Source: an uncultured Clostridia bacterium (GTDB lineage: Bacteria > Bacillota > Clostridia > Christensenellales > UBA3700). Taken from it: a stretch of DNA of 64,000 bases. The notes beneath the pieces are model-generated. The model made no database searches. It was not told the origin of the DNA and saw only the letters and a program-made list of their open reading frames with translations. The DNA lies in NCBI GenBank assembly GCA_945872615.1, contig CAMBZZ010000006.1:1-64000 (forward strand), read 5' to 3'. Both the position numbers and the translations under genes were made by a program. Positions 29,922 to 39,389 of the stretch are shown piece by piece. Positions within the stretch are counted from its first letter, which is position 1. Each line of letters opens with the position of its first letter.

Positions 29922-30011
29922 ATTTTGAACGTTACCTTATAGGTTGATTATAACATAAACCGACAGGTATGTAAAGCCTTATTATTTAACTGTTATAATA
30001 ATAATTTAGTA

Positions 30012-30040
30012 TTGATTTTTGGTATTAGTTATGATATAAT
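30012..30040 (+). promoter_or_regulatory. Promoter upstream of sulfatase
   Basis: TTGATT, 17-bp spacer, TATAAT. Confidence 0.6.
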
Positions 30041-30074
30041 AGACAATACGATAACAACTTTGCAGGAGGAAATT

Positions 30075-32243
30075 ATGCAAGAGAATAAGGATAATATCGA
30101 GCAAAAGACCTACCGCGCGGTAGAAATCGACAAGGCGAAAAAAGTTATGCCTTTGCTGATGTTTAGCATAGGCGCCGTGTTGATGCTGTTGCAATGGATA
30201 ATAGGTCTCAACATTATCGTTCTCATAGGCGCAATCTACATGATTGCAAGTTCGGTACTCATAAGTTTGGGTGTAATTGTCAAAAGAAAGCTGTATCTCT
30301 GGTATTTGCTGGGATACGTTGCTGTAAGTTTCGGCATTGCTACATACTTTATTTTCAACGGTGCCGACGCGGGTTGGGGTGCTTTGATTGACAACGGTCA
30401 CACGGGATTTGTTAGCGGAGATCACCCGTTGTGGCAAGGCGAAGGCAACTTCTGGACCAGACTCGTAGGTAACATTATTATTTGCGGACCGGCATTTTTG
30501 TTGCTCCTAGCTATGTATCTCATCGTGGACAAGGCAAGATGTAGCGGAAAACTCAAGACGGCTATCACTAGCACGGTGTCCGTAGCTCTCGTAGGTATGA
30601 GCGTGCTATTCGTGTTTACCACCAACCTCAGAGCCAATCCGAGAGTATTCGATATGAGCAAGGGCGAAAAGGAATACCTCGACAACGTCAACAAAAAAGA
30701 AAACGGACCTAACGTGCTTGTTATCCTTATGGACGACCTCGGCTACGGCGATACCAGCTACAATGCGCGCAAGGCAGGTATGACCCCTGCATTCGAGACG
30801 CCTAATATCGATAGCATTGCGCTCAACGGTACCGACTTTGACAACTTCTATTCTTCTTATAGCGTGTGCTCGCCTGCAAGATTTGCGTTGATGACGGGTC
30901 GTTATCCTTATCGCGGATACGCCGACAACGTTATGTATCCTACCGTCAATACCTTTACGCCGCTTGCTTCGACGAGAGTATTCAACTCTATAGAACTCGG
31001 CGCCAACGTCGACGGTATGCTCGGTGACGAAGTTACAATGGCAGAGACCTTTAAGGCGGCAGGTTACGCTACGGGTTGCTTCGGCAAGTGGCACCTCGGC
31101 GACTACGGTCAATATTTGCCGACTAACCAAGGTTTCGATTACTTCTACGGTTCGCACCACGTCAACGATATGACCCCATTCTATCATTCGGTAGAGACTA
31201 ACGGAAGCTACGAAATCGTTCACGGAACGGAAGAACTCGACCAAAGCAACGCTACTGCCCTCATACATAGCGAGATTTCTAGCTGGATAGAAGACAAAAT
31301 CGACAGCGAAGAACAATTCTTTGCATACTACGCTACGCCATGGCCACACGCTCCGGTTTATGCGGGTTACGACTACCAAGGTAGCACGGGCGCGGGCATT
31401 TACGCCGACTGCGTGACGGAGTTTGACGCTTACCTAGGCAAGTTGTTCGATATGTTGGAAGCCAAGGGCGCTTTGGACGATACCATTATCGTGTTTACCT
31501 CCGACAACGGTCCCGCTCTGCAAGGCTCTACCAACGAGCTGAGAGGCGGCAAGTATTCCCCTTACAACGCAGGTCAAAAACTTCCTTTCTATATCAGATG
31601 GGACGGCGACACTCAAGGTAGATTTAGCAGCGGCACCGCGGGTACAGCCAAGACGGTAGAGCAGATTGCGACGCTCGTCGACTTGTATCCTACCCTCGTT
31701 GAGGCGTGCGGAATTACCGGTAAGGTGGGCGACAATGCGGCTAAGGCAGTTTATATGCCAAGCGACGTGGATAGAGAGATAGACGGCGTGTCCATGATGC
31801 CGTTGCTCGAGGACACCACGGGTACGGTATTCATCCACGGTCAGGACAATCCTATCCTCCATATGAAGAGAGAGGTCGTACAGGCAATACAATATACAGT
31901 AACTAAAGACCACGTACTCGAGAGCGTATCGGGATATGCTTCGACGACCGACCACAAGATTCAGACGGGCAACGAAGCCGACTATGCCGAGATGCCTTTT
32001 ATCAGAGACAACGAAACGTTGACTTGGAAGTACATCAAAAAGTACAAAAACGACAATCCGGAGTTCTTTGATAAAGTAAGAAAGAATTGGTTTATGTGTC
32101 TCACCGACGATACTTCCGAGAGTTACCAAAGAGCAGACGTATTCCCTGACTTGTGTCAAGAATATGCCGACACTATGGAACAAGTGAAGAAAGACCTCAA
32201 AGCCAATAGACGTGCAATCAAAAACGATTATTATAAAAAATAA
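30075..32243 (+). CDS. Membrane-anchored sulfatase (Cys-type)
   Basis: N-terminal TM segments then LMDDLGYGD, VCSPARFALMTGRYPYR (C-x-P-x-R), GKWHLGDYG, TSDNGPALQGSTNELRGGKYS. Confidence 0.93.
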   Translation: MQENKDNIEQKTYRAVEIDKAKKVMPLLMFSIGAVLMLLQWIIGLNIIVLIGAIYMIASSVLISLGVIVKRKLYLWYLLGYVAVSFGIATYFIFNGADAGWGALIDNGHTGFVSGDHPLWQGEGNFWTRLVGNIIICGPAFLLLLAMYLIVDKARCSGKLKTAITSTVSVALVGMSVLFVFTTNLRANPRVFDMSKGEKEYLDNVNKKENGPNVLVILMDDLGYGDTSYNARKAGMTPAFETPNIDSIALNGTDFDNFYSSYSVCSPARFALMTGRYPYRGYADNVMYPTVNTFTPLASTRVFNSIELGANVDGMLGDEVTMAETFKAAGYATGCFGKWHLGDYGQYLPTNQGFDYFYGSHHVNDMTPFYHSVETNGSYEIVHGTEELDQSNATALIHSEISSWIEDKIDSEEQFFAYYATPWPHAPVYAGYDYQGSTGAGIYADCVTEFDAYLGKLFDMLEAKGALDDTIIVFTSDNGPALQGSTNELRGGKYSPYNAGQKLPFYIRWDGDTQGRFSSGTAGTAKTVEQIATLVDLYPTLVEACGITGKVGDNAAKAVYMPSDVDREIDGVSMMPLLEDTTGTVFIHGQDNPILHMKREVVQAIQYTVTKDHVLESVSGYASTTDHKIQTGNEADYAEMPFIRDNETLTWKYIKKYKNDNPEFFDKVRKNWFMCLTDDTSESYQRADVFPDLCQEYADTMEQVKKDLKANRRAIKNDYYKK

Positions 32244-32259
32244 CGTCGAATGACATAAG

Positions 32260-32292
32260 ACGCATTCGTCCTCAAGACGAGTGCGTTTTTTG
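32260..32292 (+). terminator. Intrinsic terminator
   Basis: ACGCATTCGTC / GACGAGTGCGT followed by TTTTT. Confidence 0.8.
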
Positions 32293-32306
32293 TAGACGGA
32301 GGAACT

Positions 32307-33395
32307 ATGCCCGATTTGTCAATAATGCTCAAGCCCGCCTCGAGTATGTGCAATCTTAGATGTAAATACTGCTTTTATCACTCTCTGGCAGGCTCGAGAG
32401 AGAGCTTTAGTTACGGTAAAATGAACGAGCAGACCACCGACAACGTTATCGCTAAGGCGCTCGACTTTGCCGACGGAGGCAGTATTTATTTTGCCTTCCA
32501 AGGCGGAGAGCCGCTGTTTGCGGGTAAAGAGTGGTTTGCATATTTCGTTGACAAAGTAAAGCAACTAAATAAGCGAAACAGCAAGATTTATTATAGTCTG
32601 CAGACCAATGCAACTCTGATAGACGAGGAGTGGGCGGAATTCTTTGCTAGCAACGGCTTTTTGTTGGGGGTGAGCCTCGACGGAGACCAAAGCGCCAACA
32701 GATATAGATTGGATATTGACCTAAACTATACCTTTCCTAAGGTCAAAAGAGCCATAGAGATATTGCAGAGCAAGGGCGTGGACTTTAATATTCTGATAGT
32801 TACCACGGGGTGGACCGCCGACCACGTGGAAGAAGTGTATCGTTATCTTACGGGACAGGGCTATAAGTATTTGCAGTTTATACCGTGTCTCAGACCTTTC
32901 GGCGACAAGAGCGAGAGCGAATTGTATATGACGGTGGAGCAGTACGGCAACTTCCTTATAAGGCTCTTTAACCTCTACGTCAAAGATTATGTGCGAAACG
33001 ACTATACCAGCGTTAGGCTGTTGGATAATATGGTGCATATGTACCTTGGCAATCCCGTAGAACAGTGCGGAGTGTGCGGTCATTGCTCTCACCAATTCGT
33101 AGTCGAGGGTAACGGCAACGTCTATCCGTGCGACTTCTACTGTCTGGACGAATGGCTACTCGGCAATATCAACGACAGTAACTTTGACAAGTTGGCTCAC
33201 ACCGACAAAGCGATAGATTTTATCAAACAGTCCTTCGATATACCCGACAAATGCAAGAAGTGTAGGTTATACGGAATTTGCCGTGCGGGCGGTTGCAAAA
33301 GAAGTCGAGAGGATAGAGATTATTGCGAAGCTTACCAAAAATTCTTCGGTGCGTGTCTACCTCTGTTTAGAGTTTTTGTAAACGAAAAAAAGTAA
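32307..33395 (+). CDS. Anaerobic sulfatase maturase (radical SAM)
   Basis: MCNLRCKYCFYH radical SAM motif, FAFQGGEPL, C-terminal SPASM-type Cys clusters; adjacent to a Cys-type sulfatase. Confidence 0.93.
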   Translation: MPDLSIMLKPASSMCNLRCKYCFYHSLAGSRESFSYGKMNEQTTDNVIAKALDFADGGSIYFAFQGGEPLFAGKEWFAYFVDKVKQLNKRNSKIYYSLQTNATLIDEEWAEFFASNGFLLGVSLDGDQSANRYRLDIDLNYTFPKVKRAIEILQSKGVDFNILIVTTGWTADHVEEVYRYLTGQGYKYLQFIPCLRPFGDKSESELYMTVEQYGNFLIRLFNLYVKDYVRNDYTSVRLLDNMVHMYLGNPVEQCGVCGHCSHQFVVEGNGNVYPCDFYCLDEWLLGNINDSNFDKLAHTDKAIDFIKQSFDIPDKCKKCRLYGICRAGGCKRSREDRDYCEAYQKFFGACLPLFRVFVNEKK

Positions 33396-33421
33396 TAAAA
33401 ATCAATACGTGTCAACAAAAA

Positions 33422-33460
33422 TCGTCATACGATGAAGTATGGCGAATTTTTTTTGTAACG
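33422..33460 (+). terminator. Intrinsic terminator
   Basis: CGTCATAC / GTATGGCG hairpin followed by a T-run. Confidence 0.65.
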
Positions 33461-33500
33461 AAGTATAGAGCGATAGCATAGAGTGAAAAAGAGGTGAAAT

Positions 33501-33929
33501 ATGGACGACGTGGAACTCTTGGCAAGAATACTACAATGCGAAGCGGGCGGCGAAGGAGAGGACGGAATGAGAGCCGTGGCTACCGTGATAGCCAACCGAC
33601 TGGAAGAAACCCAAGGGGAGTACGGCAGACAAAATACTCTCGAGGACGTGATTTTTGCACTACGTCAGTTTGACTGTGCGAGAGAGACCATTGGTGGTAG
33701 ATACAATCCGCAAAACATATATAATATGAGACCCGAACAAATACATTACGATATAGCCGAGTGGGCGCTCAACGGAGGCAGACTGCCTATCGTGTCGGAA
33801 TCGTTGTGGTATTTTAATCCGTATATGCCGTCGTGCAGGGAAAACTTTCCTAACCAAAACGGTACTTTTGGAATAAGAATAGGCGACCACTGCTTCTATC
33901 TTCCTACCGAATCTTATTATTTAACTTAA
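33501..33929 (+). CDS. Cell wall hydrolase, CwlJ/SleB-like
   Basis: LARILQCEAGGEGEDGMRAVATVIANRL hydrolase_2 motif; followed by a GerQ-like gene. Confidence 0.88.
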   Translation: MDDVELLARILQCEAGGEGEDGMRAVATVIANRLEETQGEYGRQNTLEDVIFALRQFDCARETIGGRYNPQNIYNMRPEQIHYDIAEWALNGGRLPIVSESLWYFNPYMPSCRENFPNQNGTFGIRIGDHCFYLPTESYYLT

Positions 33930-33942
33930 AAGGAGATATATT

Positions 33943-34311
33943 ATGCCGAACAATAACCAAGTGCAAGTGCCCGATAGCGACCTGACTAACGAAATCTATC
34001 GCGGTTCTTTTCAAGAAGTGCTGTCTATGAATACGGGCAGTTACGTCATCGTAGAATTTTTGGTAGGTACCAACAATTTGACAACGAAGAGCGGAATTTT
34101 GTATTCCGTCGGCTCCAAAACGCTGGTACTATATCAAGCCAGCATAGACGCCTACATAGTTTGTGATATTTTCAACGTCAAGTTCGTCACTTTCGTAGAC
34201 CAAAATAGAGGCGAAAGCGTGGGAGAAACCAACACCGTATCGTCGCAAAACGTAAGGACGGCTAGCTCAAGTTCTACAAACCAAAGAATGAGAATGCCGA
34301 GGTTTAGATAA
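33943..34311 (+). CDS. GerQ-like spore protein
   Basis: Small protein with a GerQ-like core and position immediately downstream of cwlJ-like gene. Confidence 0.65.
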   Translation: MPNNNQVQVPDSDLTNEIYRGSFQEVLSMNTGSYVIVEFLVGTNNLTTKSGILYSVGSKTLVLYQASIDAYIVCDIFNVKFVTFVDQNRGESVGETNTVSSQNVRTASSSSTNQRMRMPRFR

Positions 34312-34525
34312 GCGGCAATCGTCACGCGTGTACCGTGCAAGGCAATAAGCTTTGTGCGGTATTTTTTGTGGCGACTGTAAGGCAACGACTACGCAACTAT
34401 TGTAGATATTTGAATTTGAATGCAAAGAGCGCATACGATTGTACGCCCCGGCGGGAGATGGCAAGAATAGCAACAAATATTTGCAAAAAAGCGTTGCAAC
34501 TATTTTTTTTGGCTCTCCATTATGC

Positions 34526-34531
34526 TATAAT
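34526..34531 (+). promoter_or_regulatory. Extended -10 (TGCTATAAT) about 7 bp upstream of the methyltransferase ATG
   Basis: tatgcTATAATatcggtATG; no clear Shine-Dalgarno. Confidence 0.5.
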
Positions 34532-34537
34532 ATCGGT

Positions 34538-35917
34538 ATGGAAAAGAAATACCGCGACAACTTGCCAAGTCAATTTTTAGCTAATATGCAACTGCTGCTA
34601 GGCGAGCAGTACCCGTCGTTTGAACAAAGTTTCGACGAAGAGCCGCGCCAATCGTTGAGGGTCAATACTCTAAAGCTTTCGCCTCAAAAAGTCGAGCAAC
34701 TTATGCACGTCGACTTGCAACCCGTACAGTGGTGCGATAGCGGATTGTATTATTACGACGACCTAAGACCCGGGAAACACCCGTATCACGAGGCGGGGCT
34801 GTATTATATACAAGAGGCAAGCGCAATGAGTGTGGTCGAAGCGCTTGGCGTGCAAGAGAACGACGTGGTGCTAGACTTGTGCTCCGCGCCCGGGGGCAAG
34901 GCTACTCATATTGCTTGTAAACTCGGTGACACGGGACTGTTAGTTGCCAACGAAATAGTGCCGTCAAGAGCCAAAATTCTCTCCCAAAACATAGAAAGAA
35001 TGGGCATAGCAAGGGCAGTCGTCACCAACAATTCTCCCGAAGAGTTGCAAGATAAGTGGCAAGAGGTTTTTGATAAAATAGTCGTCGACGCACCTTGTTC
35101 GGGCGAGGGGATGTTTAGAAAAAACCCTCAAGCCGTTGCCGAATGGAACGAGCAAAGCCCCGCTACGTGCGCGCAAAGACAATCACTCATACTCGACAGC
35201 GCATACAAAATGCTCAAGAAGGGCGGAAAGATGATATATTCCACTTGCACCTTCGAAGTAGAAGAAAACGAATTGACGATAGAGAGATTTTTGGAGAGAC
35301 ACGCCGATATGTCTATCGTCGCTCCTTGCGTGAGATTCGACGCTTGCAAGACGTGCAATACCGAAAATTGTTTGGATAGCATAGTGTTGGCTCAAAGAAT
35401 TTTTCCGCATAAATACGCGGGCGAAGGACATTTCTTTTGCGTAATGCAAAAGGATGGCGAACAAGACGGCGTTAGATACGCAAAACCAAGCAAAGTATCA
35501 ACCGCCATGACCAAAATATTCGACAAGTGGCAAAGGGAAAATCTCAACGTAACGCTCTCGCCTAACGTGGCTTTTGGAGATAATCTATACTACTTGCCTC
35601 ACCTCGCCCCCGAGCTGAAAGGTGTGAGGGTGCTCAGATGCGGACTGCATCTCGGAGAAATCAAAAAGGATAGATTCGAGCCGTCGCATTCTCTTGCAAT
35701 GTACTTGGGCGCTAATGACGTTAAGAGAAGGATAGACACCGCCTTATCAGACGGTAAGGCGGAGGGGTACTACCTAGGACAAACCCTCGAATGCGACTTT
35801 AGAGGTTGGGGATTGGTGTGCGTAGACGGTTACCCTTGCGGCTGGTGTAAGGGCGACGGAATGCAAGCCAAAAACCACTATCCGAAAGGTCTGAGAAAGG
35901 ACGTAAAGTGTCAATAA
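34538..35917 (+). CDS. RsmF/NOL1-NOP2-sun family rRNA cytosine-C5 methyltransferase
   Basis: LDLCSAPGGKATHIA, VDAPCSGEGMFRK, YSTCTFEVEENE motifs. Confidence 0.93.
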   Translation: MEKKYRDNLPSQFLANMQLLLGEQYPSFEQSFDEEPRQSLRVNTLKLSPQKVEQLMHVDLQPVQWCDSGLYYYDDLRPGKHPYHEAGLYYIQEASAMSVVEALGVQENDVVLDLCSAPGGKATHIACKLGDTGLLVANEIVPSRAKILSQNIERMGIARAVVTNNSPEELQDKWQEVFDKIVVDAPCSGEGMFRKNPQAVAEWNEQSPATCAQRQSLILDSAYKMLKKGGKMIYSTCTFEVEENELTIERFLERHADMSIVAPCVRFDACKTCNTENCLDSIVLAQRIFPHKYAGEGHFFCVMQKDGEQDGVRYAKPSKVSTAMTKIFDKWQRENLNVTLSPNVAFGDNLYYLPHLAPELKGVRVLRCGLHLGEIKKDRFEPSHSLAMYLGANDVKRRIDTALSDGKAEGYYLGQTLECDFRGWGLVCVDGYPCGWCKGDGMQAKNHYPKGLRKDVKCQ

Positions 35918-35950
35918 GTCGATACGTATAAGCAAAATTGAGGAATTGAT

Positions 35951-36907
35951 ATGCAAAAAAATAAAATCGTTGTTTTGGACGGCAATGCCGTCAATCCCGG
36001 AGATTTGAGCTGGGAAGAGTTGGAAAAATTGGGCGAAGTGACCGTGTACCCGCGTAGTAGTAGACGAGAAGCGTTGGAGAGAGCCAAAGAGGCGGATATA
36101 ATACTCGACAACAAGGTAAAACTCGACCAAAGCTTGTTGGAAAAATTGGATAATCTAAAGTATATCGGTCTGTTGTCGACGGGGTACGACGTGGTGGACG
36201 TACAGTATGCCAAAAGCCGCAATATCCCCGTATGCAACGTGCCCGCTTACTCTTCCGCTTCGGTGGCGCAGTTGACCGTTGCACTATTGCTTGAGCTGTC
36301 TATGGGCGTGGGTAAACACGATAGGTCGGTCAAAGACGGCGATTGGGCGGCGTGCCCCGACTTTTGCTATACGGTACAGAGTATAGAGGAACTTGACGGC
36401 AAGAGTATAGGACTGGTCGGTTACGGCTCGATTGGAGCTTGCGTTGCCAAGATAGCAAGGGCGTTGGGTATGAACGTATACGGATATAATCGCAAAGGTA
36501 AAGTAGACGACAACGCCGTATATGCACAACTCGATTGGATAATAGAAAACTGCGACGTGATTAGTCTACATTGTCCGCTGGGCGCAGACAACGCAAAGAT
36601 GATAAACGAACAAACTTTGGCTAAGATGAAAAAAGGCGCTATAGTCATCAATACGGCAAGAGGCGGTTTGGTGGACGAGGAAGCAGTTGTGGACGCACTA
36701 GATAGCGGAAAATTGGCGGGATATGCAGCCGACGTTTCGGCGAGCGAGCCTCCTGCAAAAGATAATAGATTGTTAAGTCACCCAAAGACAATAATAACTC
36801 CGCACATTGCTTGGGCAAGCGTGAGCGCAAGACAACGATGCCTAAAAATAGCGTGCGACAATATAAGGAAATTTTTGGAAGGTCAGGTAGTCAACTGCGT
36901 ATATTGA
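35951..36907 (+). CDS. D-2-hydroxyacid dehydrogenase family protein
   Basis: GLVGYGSIGACVAKIARALGM, INTARGGLVDEEAV, TPHIAWAS. Confidence 0.92.
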   Translation: MQKNKIVVLDGNAVNPGDLSWEELEKLGEVTVYPRSSRREALERAKEADIILDNKVKLDQSLLEKLDNLKYIGLLSTGYDVVDVQYAKSRNIPVCNVPAYSSASVAQLTVALLLELSMGVGKHDRSVKDGDWAACPDFCYTVQSIEELDGKSIGLVGYGSIGACVAKIARALGMNVYGYNRKGKVDDNAVYAQLDWIIENCDVISLHCPLGADNAKMINEQTLAKMKKGAIVINTARGGLVDEEAVVDALDSGKLAGYAADVSASEPPAKDNRLLSHPKTIITPHIAWASVSARQRCLKIACDNIRKFLEGQVVNCVY

Positions 36908-37030
36908 CGCGGACGATTGAGCAAAATCGGCTGTAATTGGTCAGCTAAACGTCATTTCTACGTAACTAATAAGGCTGTAGCCCGACAAGTTGACCTTGAC
37001 ACGCGGGCAAATAATATATATAATAGACCT

Positions 37031-38896
37031 ATGATAAAAGTTAGGACAAAAATCTTGATAACGATATTGTTGATGGCAGTTGCGCTGACGGGTGCGGCTG
37101 TCCTTTGTTTGGGCGGTTTTGCGGTAGACGAAGGACAAGGCGCAATCGATATGACAACCGACGTCAAGATCGTCAATACGGCGACACCAACCATTGAGCT
37201 AGAGCCGATATTCGTGGCGGGACTTGTGAGCAGTACCGACGAGCCCGTGGAGTTTTTGTTGGACGAGAATAACGGTATCACGTATCACGGAACAATAGGT
37301 TACAACTGGTATAAGTATTCCGTCAAGTGGAAAGAGCCTTACGCAGACGTAGACGTGAAATACGTACTTACCTTTTTGGACGGTGCGGGTGTAGACGTGG
37401 GCTATAAGATTACCTACGACAACGGCGCGTTTGAGGGCGAAAAGACGACGGAGAGCGGAACGCCGCCATGTAACGTGGGCACTTATACCGTCAAGGTTGA
37501 GGTAGAGAGCGATACTTACTTTGTGGAGGAAAGTAAGTCAACTCAGACGTTCGAAATTACGCCGTTTGAAATTACTATTCGCAAAACCAGCGCCGACGAT
37601 AAGACTTACGACGGGTCAAGCTATGAAATTACCGTGCAAGCAGACCAGACCGTCTTTTACGGTGACAACGACGTGTACCATAAGGTTTATAAGACGTGGC
37701 AAGACGACCGCTGGGTAGAAATGGCGGCTGACGAAAGACCTATCAACGTGGGTAGATATAAGGTGGAATTGGTATTTGACAACCCCAATTATACATACAA
37801 TACGGAAAGATTCGAGGGGGAGTTTACTATATCCAAAGCGCCGCTTGACGCCGATTACGTATTGCAAGGCGAGCTGATCTACGACGGTACCGACAGAACG
37901 CCGCAAGCAAAGATATATGCCGCGGGTTGGAAATACAATACCGCTATGGGAGCGTACGACAGCGGAAACGCGACTTTGGTCATCACTAAAGACGGACAAG
38001 TCGTAACGGAAATGACTGCCGTCGGAGAGTACCGATTGTCTATGACCTGCGACAATCCTAACTATTATATCCGCAACTATAAGACGGTAAATATCGTCAA
38101 AAAGACCGTCGGCGTGGATTGGGTGGTAGAAAATCAAGTCGTATATGACGGATTTAATCATTTTGCCGAGGCGGTGATGACGGGCGTGGTAAGCGGCGAC
38201 GACGTAAGTGTGAGAGTGCTCTACAACGGCGAGGCGGCATTGCCACTCAATGCGGGAAGATACGTATTGTCGTGCGCGTTTGACGGTGAGGATAGGGATA
38301 ACTACGAATTCGTCGTGGACGAGAGCAAGGCGTATATAGTTATCGACAAGGCGGAATATGCGATAGACGACTTCGAAGTGCGCTTGTACGACAAAAAAAT
38401 TATCGTAATAGAGACAGACTTCGGCGGAATAATAGTCACTTTTAGCCTAGACGGGACGACTTGGCAACAAAACAACGAGTTGGAAGCTCAACCTATGCAT
38501 GACTATAAGGTTATGGTAAAACTTGCGGAAAGCGACAACTATAAAGAAAAGATTTTGAAAAAGACGGTGCGAACGGGATTTGACGCGGAACTCTTTGACC
38601 AAATGATGAAAGACGTCGACCTCGAAGGATTTTCCTTTAAGGACGTGGCAAAGTATAGAGAATTGGAGAGATGCTTGACGTATTTAGCCGAGGGCGATAT
38701 TGAAGAAAACGTAGATATGCAATATCTCGAGAGCGTGAGAGAAGCCTTTGGCGAGTACAAAGATTTGGCTCAAGAAGTCACGGAACAAGCCCTGTCTTTG
38801 TCGGGAGCGATAATCGTCAAATATGCCGTGGGAGCGATGGGCACGCTCGGTTTGATAGGATTGACGATAGCGAGGAGGAAGAAAGATGAAATTTAA
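37031..38896 (+). CDS. Surface protein with MBG/Ig-like repeats and C-terminal TM anchor
   Basis: Signal/TM N-terminus; repeated TYDG/YDG..AxV..NVGRYxV blocks; C-terminal hydrophobic helix plus RRKKDEI. Confidence 0.8.
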   Translation: MIKVRTKILITILLMAVALTGAAVLCLGGFAVDEGQGAIDMTTDVKIVNTATPTIELEPIFVAGLVSSTDEPVEFLLDENNGITYHGTIGYNWYKYSVKWKEPYADVDVKYVLTFLDGAGVDVGYKITYDNGAFEGEKTTESGTPPCNVGTYTVKVEVESDTYFVEESKSTQTFEITPFEITIRKTSADDKTYDGSSYEITVQADQTVFYGDNDVYHKVYKTWQDDRWVEMAADERPINVGRYKVELVFDNPNYTYNTERFEGEFTISKAPLDADYVLQGELIYDGTDRTPQAKIYAAGWKYNTAMGAYDSGNATLVITKDGQVVTEMTAVGEYRLSMTCDNPNYYIRNYKTVNIVKKTVGVDWVVENQVVYDGFNHFAEAVMTGVVSGDDVSVRVLYNGEAALPLNAGRYVLSCAFDGEDRDNYEFVVDESKAYIVIDKAEYAIDDFEVRLYDKKIIVIETDFGGIIVTFSLDGTTWQQNNELEAQPMHDYKVMVKLAESDNYKEKILKKTVRTGFDAELFDQMMKDVDLEGFSFKDVAKYRELERCLTYLAEGDIEENVDMQYLESVREAFGEYKDLAQEVTEQALSLSGAIIVKYAVGAMGTLGLIGLTIARRKKDEI

Positions 38897-39389
38897 CGGA
38901 AGATTGTTTTTGTTTTTCGTCCTCGTCGTGGCGATATTGGTGGCGACTTCGGCACTGACCTTTGAGGTGACTAAAGATTCTCGCACGACGCAGAGTGCAT
39001 TTGACAACCTCGACCAAGATTCTTTTGCAAGGATAGACACCGTGGTTAAGCAAGACGAGCAAATAGTGTATAGCGAGATTGACGGAGTGATTTACAACCC
39101 TCTCGACTTGACTGTGACGACGAATAACGACAACTTTGCACTAAACTGGAAGACGAGTAACCTCGACGGAAAATACGTCAAGACCGACAAGGGGTATCGC
39201 TTCGAAGGAGTGATAAGAGATTCTCGATTGGCGCTGGGCAAAGAGGGGCTAGACGTAAAAGTCGTAGTTGACGTCAATGCCGACGACAACACCGTGGATA
39301 AGATTGAACTGTCTTATACCGACAACGGCTTTTTGGTAATTATTTCGGCTGTTAGATACGATATTCAGCAAGAGGCAGAAGAAAAATGA
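38886..39389 (+). CDS. Membrane-anchored extracytoplasmic protein of unknown function
   Basis: N-terminal TM FLFFVLVVAILVATSA; overlaps the upstream surface-protein gene by 11 nt. Confidence 0.65.
   Translation: MKFNGRLFLFFVLVVAILVATSALTFEVTKDSRTTQSAFDNLDQDSFARIDTVVKQDEQIVYSEIDGVIYNPLDLTVTTNNDNFALNWKTSNLDGKYVKTDKGYRFEGVIRDSRLALGKEGLDVKVVVDVNADDNTVDKIELSYTDNGFLVIISAVRYDIQQEAEEK

Noticed and set aside
30606-31379. 257-aa minus-strand ORF
   Set aside because: Antisense to the sulfatase; spurious.
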